In this document: positions 56,258 to 64,000 of the stretch, piece after piece | How positions within the stretch are numbered: the stretch's first letter is position 1 | How the letters are laid out: each line of letters starts with the position of its first letter | NCBI GenBank assembly: GCA_964654995.1 | Contig: CAZZKF010000004.1 | Span: 31,738-95,737, forward strand | DNA from: CAZZKF01 sp964654995 | GTDB taxonomy: Bacteria > Pseudomonadota > Alphaproteobacteria > CAZZKF01 | Direction of reading: 5' to 3' | Length of the DNA stretch: 64,000 nucleotides | The notes under the pieces: generated by a model | Told to the model about the DNA's origin: nothing | What the model saw: the letters and a program-made list of their open reading frames with translations, nothing else | Databases searched by the model: none | Program-made: the position numbers and the translations under genes

Positions 56258-58005
56258 GCCCGGGCCTCCCCGCGCAGGCGCGCCGTGGCCTCGTGATCGA
56301 CGGCAAACGTTTTCGGATCGACGACGACGCCGTAATGCTTGCGTGCGACTTCCGGCGAGACATAGCCGTAGCGGACCTCTTCGGCGACCCGCTCGACAGG
56401 CCGCGCCCGGGGGTCGCCATAGCCGCCGCCACCGCCTGCGATCTGATGCCAGCGGCTGCCCTTGGGAATGCCGGTCACCACCTCCTTGCTGGCGCAAACG
56501 TGGACCTGGCCATCGGGGTAGATCAGCTCGCCGCGGTTGTTCATGCCGGCCGCGCCGCCCAACAGACCCTTGGCTTCGGAGCCGGGGTCGATGCCGTCGC
56601 CAAAGGCACTGATCAGGTTGTCGTCATTGAGGAATTCGATATCGAGCTCGACCCCGAGGCCGCCGCGCCATTCCCCGGCGCCGGCCGAATCCGGCTTGAA
56701 TTCGAAATGATGGATGAACAGCGGGTCCTTCATCTCGAACATCTCGGGGTCCTGGGCCAAGAGACCGCCGCCGCAGGCAATCAGGCCGATGTGATCGTAG
56801 CCGTCGGCGCCTTGCGCAGCGCCGCCGCCGCCCTTGAGGCCGTTGAACAGAATATCGACGAACGGCTGATTGGTGCGCGGATTGAAGCCCACCGCGGCAA
56901 TCGCGAACAAGGGGTTCCACGCCGCCGTGACCCGCTCCGGCACGGCCTGGGCCAGCGCCTGGAAGATCGCCGCCGATATCTGGTCGGAGAGATGGTTGCC
57001 GAAGGTGCTGGCCGCCGGAAAACCGGGGTTGACCATGGAGTTTTCCGGCATGTGCATGTGAATGGGCCGGATCATGCCGGCGTTCTGGGGAATGTCCGGG
57101 TCCTTGAGACACATCAGAAGCGTGAGAAGCACCGCCGTCATGCTCGATCCCAGGGGCGCGTTCACATAGCCCGGCGTTTGCGGCGAGGTGCCGGTGAAAT
57201 CAAACGACATCTCGTCGCCGTCCACGGTGACCGCCACCTTGATCTCCATCACTGAGCCGGGATTGATGCCGTCGTAATGGACCTCCGCCTCGCCGTGATA
57301 GACGCCGTCGGGGATGGCGGCAATCTCGGCGCGCATCTGCTGCTCGGTGGCGTCATACAGGTGATGAAGGTGGGCGAGAAATGTCTCGCGGCCGTGGCGC
57401 TTGACCAGCTTGACCAGCTCGCGCTCACCCACCGCACAGCCGCCGATTGCCGCCCGGATGTCTTCCTGGACGATGGGGAAGCGGATGTTGCCGAAAATCA
57501 GATCCCAGACGTCGCGCCGCAGCTCGCCCTTTTCATAGAGCTTGACCGGCGTGATCCGCAGGCTTTCCTGCCAGATCTCGGTGGCCGCCGGGTTGTACGC
57601 ACCCGCCACCGCACCGCCGACGTCGGCCTGATGGCCGTTGATCGCGGCAAAGCCGATCAGTTCGTCATCGACGAAAATGGGGCGCACGATCTTCACGTCC
57701 GCCGGCTGGTTGCCGCCGGTAAACGGGTCGTTGTGGATGATGACGTCGCCGGGATAGAGCTCGTCGCCGAAATATTCGACCATGTACTGGATGGACAGTG
57801 GCACCGCGAAGGCGAGGATCGGAATATAGGCGGTCTGTTCCATCAACTGGCCTTCGGCGTCATAGAGGCCGGTGACGAAATCCCGGGCCTCGCTGAGGAT
57901 CGGCGAGCGCGCCGTGCGCAGCATCACCAGGCCCATTTCCTCGGTGATCGCCTTCAATCGCCGCTGAATGACGGTGACCAGAATCGGATCGATGGTCTGG
58001 CTCAT
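56254..58005 (-). CDS. Hydantoinase B/oxoprolinase family protein
   Basis: 583 aa, HyuB family. Typical blocks: DPILVTVIQRRLKAITEEMG, RTARSPILSEARDFVTGLYD, GDVIIHNDPFTGGNQPADV, FDFTGTSPQT, GLGVELDIEF and the Gly-rich end WHQIAGGGGGYGDP. It pairs with the HyuA-type subunit to form ATP-dependent enzymes such as N-methylhydantoinase, 5-oxoprolinase, caprolactamase or the acetone carboxylase core. The length matches hydantoinase/lactamase B subunits and is much shorter than acetone carboxylase beta (about 775 aa). The start at 58005 overlaps the HyuA stop (ATGA). Confidence 0.92.
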   Translation of the reverse strand: MSQTIDPILVTVIQRRLKAITEEMGLVMLRTARSPILSEARDFVTGLYDAEGQLMEQTAYIPILAFAVPLSIQYMVEYFGDELYPGDVIIHNDPFTGGNQPADVKIVRPIFVDDELIGFAAINGHQADVGGAVAGAYNPAATEIWQESLRITPVKLYEKGELRRDVWDLIFGNIRFPIVQEDIRAAIGGCAVGERELVKLVKRHGRETFLAHLHHLYDATEQQMRAEIAAIPDGVYHGEAEVHYDGINPGSVMEIKVAVTVDGDEMSFDFTGTSPQTPGYVNAPLGSSMTAVLLTLLMCLKDPDIPQNAGMIRPIHMHMPENSMVNPGFPAASTFGNHLSDQISAAIFQALAQAVPERVTAAWNPLFAIAAVGFNPRTNQPFVDILFNGLKGGGGAAQGADGYDHIGLIACGGGLLAQDPEMFEMKDPLFIHHFEFKPDSAGAGEWRGGLGVELDIEFLNDDNLISAFGDGIDPGSEAKGLLGGAAGMNNRGELIYPDGQVHVCASKEVVTGIPKGSRWHQIAGGGGGYGDPRARPVERVAEEVRYGYVSPEVARKHYGVVVDPKTFAVDHEATARLRGEARA

Positions 58006-60110
58006 GACAGGATCCTTTCGAGATAGGTGTCCTCTTGGTCCGCGCGGTAGAGCGAGAAGGTGCCGACCCGATCGACCGCAAAGGCGAAGCCGGGGGGCAC
58101 GAAAATCGTGGTCGTGACCTGCTCGATGATCGCCGGGCCCTGGCCGCAATTGCCGAACACCATGGCGTCGCCGTCATAAACGGGAACGTCGGCGAACGTG
58201 CCCTCGCTGGGCAGATAGACGGGGCGCGCGCCCTTGAGGTGATCCGACGCATCGGCGGGGCCGCGTTCGACCTCCGGCAAGGGCGGTTTTTCGGTCACCC
58301 CGATGGCGGTCACCCGCAGGTTCACCAGCTCGACCTCGGTGCCCATATCGTCGAGGGCATAGCCGTAAAGGCGCTCATGCTCGGCGTGGAAGTTCTGGCG
58401 CAGGGCATCGATGCCCCGGGCCTCGAAATCGCCGAGATCGAAGCCGACGGTGATTTCGTTGTGCTGGCCCAGATAGCGCATGTCGACGGCGTATTCGATG
58501 CGGATGCGGGTCTGATCGCCGACCCCTTCGCTGGCCAGCACGCGGGCGCCTTCGTCGCGCATTTCGGCCAGATAGGTCTTGATGCGGGCGACATCGGCGT
58601 CGGCGCCCAAAGCGTGATAGGTGCGCACATAGCTGTGCTTGAGGTCCGAGCGCAGCATGCCGCTGGCGCAGAAGATCGAGGACTCGCGCGGGATCAGGAT
58701 CAGCGGAATCTCCAGCTCGGTGGCGATCATGGCGCCGTGGATCGGCCCGGCGCCGCCGGCCACCACCAGCGGGTATTCGCGCGGATCAAGCCCGCGGGCG
58801 ACCGAAATCTCGCGCAGGCCGGCGGCCATATTGACGTTCATGACACTGAACATGCCGGCGGCTGCGGCTTCGAGATCGAGCTTCATCGGCGTCGCCACAT
58901 GGGCCTCGATGGCGGCCACCGCGGCGTCGCGGTCGAGCCGCATTTCGCCGCCGAGGAAATAGTCGGCGTTCAGGTAGCCGAGCACCAGATTGGCGTCCGT
59001 ACATGTCGGCCGCTCACCGCCGCGGCCATAGCAGGCCGGTCCCGGGTCGGCGCCGGCGCTTTGCGGCCCCATGCGCAGCAGGCCGCCATCGTCGATCCAG
59101 CCGATCGAGCCGCCGCCGGCACCGATGGTGTGAATGTCGAGCATCGGCAAGGCCAGTTGCTGGCGGTTGATCCAGCCTTCGCTGCGCAACAGCGGCGTCG
59201 CGTTCTCGACCAGCGAGGCATCGAACGAGGTGCCGCCCATATCGACGGTGATGCAGGACTCATAGCCCTGGGCGCCGGCATAGGCGATACCGGCGACAGG
59301 GCCGCCGGCGGGACCGGAGAGCAGCGTCATCACCGGCGCTTCGGCCGCCGCTTCGGGCGTCGCCACGCCGCCGTTCGACTGCATGATCAAAAGCACGCCG
59401 GCAAAGCCGATGTCGGACAGCGCGGTGGCCAGGGACTCCAGATAGCGCTTGAGCACCGGCCCGACATAGGAGTTCAGCACCGCGGTCGAGACCCGCTCAT
59501 ACATCCGCGCCTTGGGCAGCAGGTCGGAGGAAATGGTGATGAAGGTCTCCGGCATCGCCCTGGCAGCGGCAGCGCCGGCGGCCTGTTCATGGGCCGGATT
59601 GGCATAGCTGTGCATGAAACAGATGGCCAGCGCCTCGATGCCTTGCCCTTTCAGCACGTCGATCGCCCGGGCCAGCGAGTCTTCGTCCAGCGGCGTGACC
59701 ACCTCGCCGTCGATATTGATGCGTTCCCTGACCCCCAGCCGGCGGTCACGCGGGACCAGCGGCTTGGGCGGTGTGAGCTTGTTGTCATAGAGCTTTTCGC
59801 GATAGCCGCGGCGCATCTCGAGAATGTCGCGAAAGCCTTCGGTGGTGAGCAAGCCGGTCGTAACCCCGTTGCCGGTGAGCACCGCATTGGTGGTCACCGT
59901 CGTGCCGTGAACGATCAGCTCGATTTCCGCCGCAAAGGCATCGAGCGAAAGCCCCTGCTGCTCGGCCATGCGCTCAAGGCCGTTGAGAACCCCGATCGAC
60001 GGATCGGCCGGCGTCGTCGGGGTCTTGAACACCCGCGATGCACCGTGATCGTCGACCAGAAGAAAGTCGGTAAATGTGCCGCCGACATCGACACCAATAC
60101 GAAACGCCAT
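58002..60110 (-). CDS. Hydantoinase A/oxoprolinase family protein
   Basis: 702 aa, ATP-binding HyuA subunit. The N-terminal ASKHA-type phosphate loop is FRIGVDVGGTFTDFLLV; further blocks are HGTTVTTNAVL, LLSGPAGGPVAGI, TVDMGGTSFDASLV, IGAGGGSIGW..GPQSAGADPGPACYG and VVAGGAGPIHGAMIA. The enzyme uses ATP to activate a cyclic amide for hydrolysis or bicarbonate/ketone for carboxylation; sequence alone does not decide. First gene of the tight five-gene operon. The start at 60110 is chosen from the conserved MAFRIGVDVGGT; 13 more residues are in frame upstream. Confidence 0.93.
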   Translation of the reverse strand: MAFRIGVDVGGTFTDFLLVDDHGASRVFKTPTTPADPSIGVLNGLERMAEQQGLSLDAFAAEIELIVHGTTVTTNAVLTGNGVTTGLLTTEGFRDILEMRRGYREKLYDNKLTPPKPLVPRDRRLGVRERINIDGEVVTPLDEDSLARAIDVLKGQGIEALAICFMHSYANPAHEQAAGAAAARAMPETFITISSDLLPKARMYERVSTAVLNSYVGPVLKRYLESLATALSDIGFAGVLLIMQSNGGVATPEAAAEAPVMTLLSGPAGGPVAGIAYAGAQGYESCITVDMGGTSFDASLVENATPLLRSEGWINRQQLALPMLDIHTIGAGGGSIGWIDDGGLLRMGPQSAGADPGPACYGRGGERPTCTDANLVLGYLNADYFLGGEMRLDRDAAVAAIEAHVATPMKLDLEAAAAGMFSVMNVNMAAGLREISVARGLDPREYPLVVAGGAGPIHGAMIATELEIPLILIPRESSIFCASGMLRSDLKHSYVRTYHALGADADVARIKTYLAEMRDEGARVLASEGVGDQTRIRIEYAVDMRYLGQHNEITVGFDLGDFEARGIDALRQNFHAEHERLYGYALDDMGTEVELVNLRVTAIGVTEKPPLPEVERGPADASDHLKGARPVYLPSEGTFADVPVYDGDAMVFGNCGQGPAIIEQVTTTIFVPPGFAFAVDRVGTFSLYRADQEDTYLERILS

Positions 60111-60149
60111 CTGTTTTTCACCCGCCCGAGTCCGGGCCGTCGCCCTCAT

Positions 60150-60164
60150 AATTGAAAATCAATT
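60150..60164. promoter_or_regulatory. AT-rich inverted repeat, candidate operator for the HyuA operon
   Basis: AATTGAAAATCAATT is a perfect 6-3-6 inverted repeat, 40 nt upstream of the HyuA start, inside an unusually AT-rich patch of the 245-nt space 60111-60355. TCAATTGA and ATTGA half-sites continue on the right. A second repeat, CCGCGACATCGCGG, lies at 60241-60254 and could end the upstream dehydrogenase transcript. The identity of any regulator is unknown. Confidence 0.35.
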
Positions 60165-60355
60165 GAAATCTTATTGATGGTAGACATGACGGCTTCCTCT
60201 GACAAGGGGATTGTCCGCCCTGTCACGTACGCTGTTTCAACCGCGACATCGCGGCGATAACAAAACGGCTGTGCGCCCTGAAGGTTCGCACAACGCTTGC
60301 GTCAGGCGACGGTCTCAGAGCTGTATTTTATCACACAAAGGGGTGACGCGGTGGA

Positions 60356-62107
<1,752 letters not shown>

Positions 62108-62171
62108 CGGCATCCCCTTCACAGGACATCCCGGCGGCCAGGGGAGGGACGGGCCACCGGCGTCGGAAATC

Positions 62172-62185
62172 TGGCGGATGGGGAG
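62172..62185. repeat. Displaced tRNA-Ser 3'-end fragment (attachment-site-like direct repeat)
   Basis: TGGCGGATGGGGAG is identical to the 3' terminus of the tRNA-Ser gene at 63946-63959, in the same orientation, 1774 bp away. It marks the left border of the low-GC segment. A 14-base exact match to a tRNA end is what site-specific integration into the tRNA leaves behind. Confidence 0.7.
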
Positions 62186-62215
62186 AAATTGAATTTGAAC
62201 ATGCTGGTCCTGTCC

Positions 62216-63169
62216 TCATACCAGAGGTTCGGCGGTGAGGCGGAGACCATCTGAACTTTCCCAGTTTGCGTCAAGGCCACCCTGTAATAGGCCTGAAAGA
62301 GCTTCTCCCTGAGCTCGCGGGCTTTTGATCATGGCGCCTTTAGCTTCTTCCGGGGTCAATAGCCACGCATCGTCAACGGCGCTCAAATGCCAGTTCACTC
62401 TCCGCAACAATTTGGCATAATCCGTAGTCATAGATGCGATCGCACGAACGGCACGTATTTGGTGCCGCTGTAAATAGTTCAAGATGACGTCTTCGAGAAC
62501 TCCCTTTGGCCACCATGACGCCTTAAAGCGGGCCTCGTAGTATCCGATTGGTTCTGCGGCAAGCACCAAGCCGTAGCCGCCGCTCACGATGATCAAGTGT
62601 ATGCCCGACGCAACTGCCGCGCCGATAGTATCTCCACCAGCGCGGTAAAGAGTGCCTGTGTAACGCTGCCATGCCGGAATGAGCGAGGTTTGATCTAATT
62701 GTGCGCGATCTTGGATTTGCTTCCGCGCTTCCGCGAGCCTTCGAGCTAGCGCCGCTGGCAATTCATCAAGAATTGAAGGGCCGCGAATACGGATAAACTG
62801 TTTTTTGTCTTTGGAACCGGAGCACGGGAAGAGAAAGAGGGTAGAGCGGGGATCGCACCGGAGGGCACGAGGATCGAGTCGAGATCGATACCTATCGGGG
62901 TGCTTGACCTTGCCCTTTAGGACACGGGTGGAGGTAACTGGATCACGACTCGCATGCCGTGACCCACCACCTGGGCTCGAGGCTTTTAGGTAGTTCACGA
63001 TCTTGCCGCGCGGTCCCTTCTCCCTTCGCAGAAGGCCACGCGACTCTAAGAGGCGGCATATCTGATTTACTTGCTGTCTGGGCGCAACGCCGGTCACACG
63101 TGACAATTCGTCGTCATCAAGGCCCGGGCGATTGTTCAGCATCTCAATGATCCGCTGTTCATTCGTCAT
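62216..63169 (-). CDS. Winged-helix plus YaaA-like domain protein of unknown function
   Basis: 317 aa. Residues 1 to about 62 form a winged helix-turn-helix-like domain (NNRPGLDDDELSRVTGVAP..QVNQICRLLESRGLLRRE). After a basic linker, residues about 110-255 resemble the YaaA/DUF6884 fold: LFLFPCSGSK (111-120), RYTGTLYRA (169-177), IIVSGGYGLV (193-202) and Tyr210. YaaA proteins protect against peroxide and bind DNA; DUF6884 proteins are mostly uncharacterised. Its start overlaps the upstream GIY-YIG-like gene by 11 nt, so the two are made together. Base composition differs sharply from the chromosome. The domain call is by motif only. Confidence 0.6.
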   Translation of the reverse strand: MTNEQRIIEMLNNRPGLDDDELSRVTGVAPRQQVNQICRLLESRGLLRREKGPRGKIVNYLKASSPGGGSRHASRDPVTSTRVLKGKVKHPDRYRSRLDPRALRCDPRSTLFLFPCSGSKDKKQFIRIRGPSILDELPAALARRLAEARKQIQDRAQLDQTSLIPAWQRYTGTLYRAGGDTIGAAVASGIHLIIVSGGYGLVLAAEPIGYYEARFKASWWPKGVLEDVILNYLQRHQIRAVRAIASMTTDYAKLLRRVNWHLSAVDDAWLLTPEEAKGAMIKSPRAQGEALSGLLQGGLDANWESSDGLRLTAEPLV

Positions 63170-63893
63170 CCGAATTGCATCCCTGTCTCTTCACAAGTTG
63201 CTCCAGAACAGCCAGAAAATCCGGGTCATATTCCTCATCGACGTGGTTAGAATTCCATAGACCCGAGCGCCGAACTTTTTCTCTTGAACAATGATGGCCG
63301 AGCCAACCCGCAGAAGGAGGATCAATCGACGATCGGCGGAAACCGCTCAAAAGGGCTATGGTATTGCGCTCAATATATCCCCGAATGCTGTTAGGGCCAG
63401 GTTCATCCTCTGCAACCAACCAGAGAACTTTCATCTGGCCGATATAATTGCTCACCGCTGCTTCCAGAAGACGTTCTTTTTCCCGGACCGTTCGGTCCGC
63501 AGATGCGCCGGAGCCCCATGTTGGGCAAGAGAGTTCAGAGTGTCGAACTGCAAGCGCTGTTCCAACAAGGAGGCGGAAAATCGACCCCCGATGATTCCCG
63601 CCAAGAGGCTTTCTTGTTCCACGATGTTGTGACAGGCGCTGCCACAATGTCGATTTTGAATTCTTGATCAAAGCGTGTGTGCCGACTCGAACGACGCGGT
63701 TTTCCTCAGGTCTAGTCGCCCGGATTTCACCCGGTTCGAAGATAAAATAGACACCACGTGTCGGCCATGGCATCCGTCCATCGCACTGTGACATGATGCG
63801 TCTACCGCCGAGACGGTTCTCAAGCTGATGCAACAGCTCATAGAATCGATCTAAATCGACCTGTCGGCTCACCTGTTGTAGCCCCTTGCTCAT
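63159..63893 (-). CDS. Divergent GIY-YIG-like nuclease candidate
   Basis: 244 aa. The order of elements fits a GIY-YIG nuclease: GVYFIFE (47-53, for GIY), VVRVGTHA (67-74, for YIG), Arg86 in LWQRLSQHRG, and Glu175 in GYIERNTIALL as the metal ligand; Asn100-His101-Arg102 in GGNHRGSIFRL and SGLWNSNHVDEE near the C terminus are further conserved-looking blocks. The YIG Tyr is replaced by Arg (RVG). Such proteins are usually annotated as hypothetical. It is the first gene downstream of the tRNA-Ser 3' end and overlaps the next gene by 11 nt. Low G+C (48% in one counted line) marks it as acquired. Confidence 0.6.
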   Translation of the reverse strand: MSKGLQQVSRQVDLDRFYELLHQLENRLGGRRIMSQCDGRMPWPTRGVYFIFEPGEIRATRPEENRVVRVGTHALIKNSKSTLWQRLSQHRGTRKPLGGNHRGSIFRLLVGTALAVRHSELSCPTWGSGASADRTVREKERLLEAAVSNYIGQMKVLWLVAEDEPGPNSIRGYIERNTIALLSGFRRSSIDPPSAGWLGHHCSREKVRRSGLWNSNHVDEEYDPDFLAVLEQLVKRQGCNSDDE

Positions 63894-63945
63894 GCTCGCA
63901 AAGCCAATTATGTGGAGGCCTTGGCGAGCACGCCAGACGGGTCAG

Positions 63946-64000
63946 TGGCGGATGGGGAGGGATTCGAACCCCCGAGGCGCTTGCACGCCTGCCGGTTTTC
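63946..64000 (-). tRNA. tRNA-Ser (anticodon NGA), 3' part only
   Basis: The minus strand ends ..GGTTCGAATCCC..CATCCGCCA, a T-arm, acceptor 3' strand and encoded CCA. A long variable arm (GGCAGGCGTGCAAGCGCCTC) makes it class II, and the visible anticodon-loop end GAAA followed by stem ACCGG fits a serine tRNA reading UCN; the first anticodon base lies beyond the window edge. Confidence 0.85.

Larger units (their letters stand above)
62172..63959. mobile_element. Small genomic island at tRNA-Ser, bounded by 14-bp direct repeats
   Basis: About 1.8 kb between the two copies of the tRNA-Ser end. Hand counts of sample lines give 48-52% G+C inside against 68% in the adjacent operon. It holds two overlapping genes and no integrase, transposase or recombination directionality gene, so it is either a remnant or a cassette mobilised in trans. 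Confidence 0.6.

Noticed and set aside
56254..60110. Calling HyuA/HyuB acetone carboxylase
   Set aside because: HyuB is 583 aa rather than about 775 and no gamma-subunit gene follows.

Overview
This window is a high-GC stretch (hand-counted lines run near 68% G+C) of an alphaproteobacterial chromosome. The lineage call rests on gene order: bamB-der, rpsF-rpsR-DUF2232-rplI, dnaB-alr-radA-cvpA-purF, fabD-fabG-acpP-fabF-mltG, rsmA-pdxA-surA-lptD, purMN facing DUF2066/CDP-alcohol transferase/hdaA/ppk1/ppx, and a DUF4170 gene. No rRNA is present, so genus cannot be set; a Rhodospirillales-like organism fits best. A run of 100 Ns at 30847-30946 marks a scaffold join of unknown length, so the assembly is a draft.

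Layout. 1-945: the 5' part of a secreted PEP-CTERM-like gene leaving the left edge, with a candidate sigma-54 promoter and a tandem array of about 122-bp units. 946-5336 (+): panB, a YfgM-like TPR protein, bamB, der. 5327-17946 (-): a long co-directional block holding ribosomal proteins S6, S18 and L9, a cyclopropane synthase, replicative helicase, alanine racemase, MlaE/MlaF lipid transport, radA, cvpA, purF and an SDR. 18192-25104: the fatty-acid synthesis cluster, mltG, an inserted reverse SDR, yicC and gmk. 25113-30739 (-): rsmA, pdxA, surA, lptD, then the gap. 31077-33589 (+): pepA, holC, ndk. 33611-35369 (-): purMN. 35579-41882 (+): DUF2066, CDP-alcohol transferase, hdaA, ppk1, ppx. 41897-51965: rnd, aspS, a hydrolase-OsmC fusion, an alpha-methylacyl-CoA racemase, small and lipoprotein genes near candidate CtrA boxes, a GloC-like hydrolase and a peroxiredoxin.

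51973-62107 (-) is the accessory metabolic part. It is a tightly packed operon of hydantoinase/oxoprolinase-family A and B subunits, a B12-dependent acyl-CoA-mutase-like large subunit, a separate B12-binding subunit with an unrecognised C-terminal half, and an acyl-CoA ligase. A DmdC-like acyl-CoA dehydrogenase lies just upstream. The mutase has lost the residues that define methylmalonyl-CoA mutase (Tyr to Gln, Arg region replaced, catalytic His to Asn), so it probably acts on an undescribed substrate.

62172-63959 is a small low-GC island (about 50%) at the 3' end of a tRNA-Ser gene. It is bounded by a 14-bp copy of the tRNA end and carries only two overlapping genes: a divergent GIY-YIG-like protein and a winged-helix/YaaA-like protein. 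With no integrase inside and no known function for the pair, this is the second candidate for an undescribed system, possibly a defence module.
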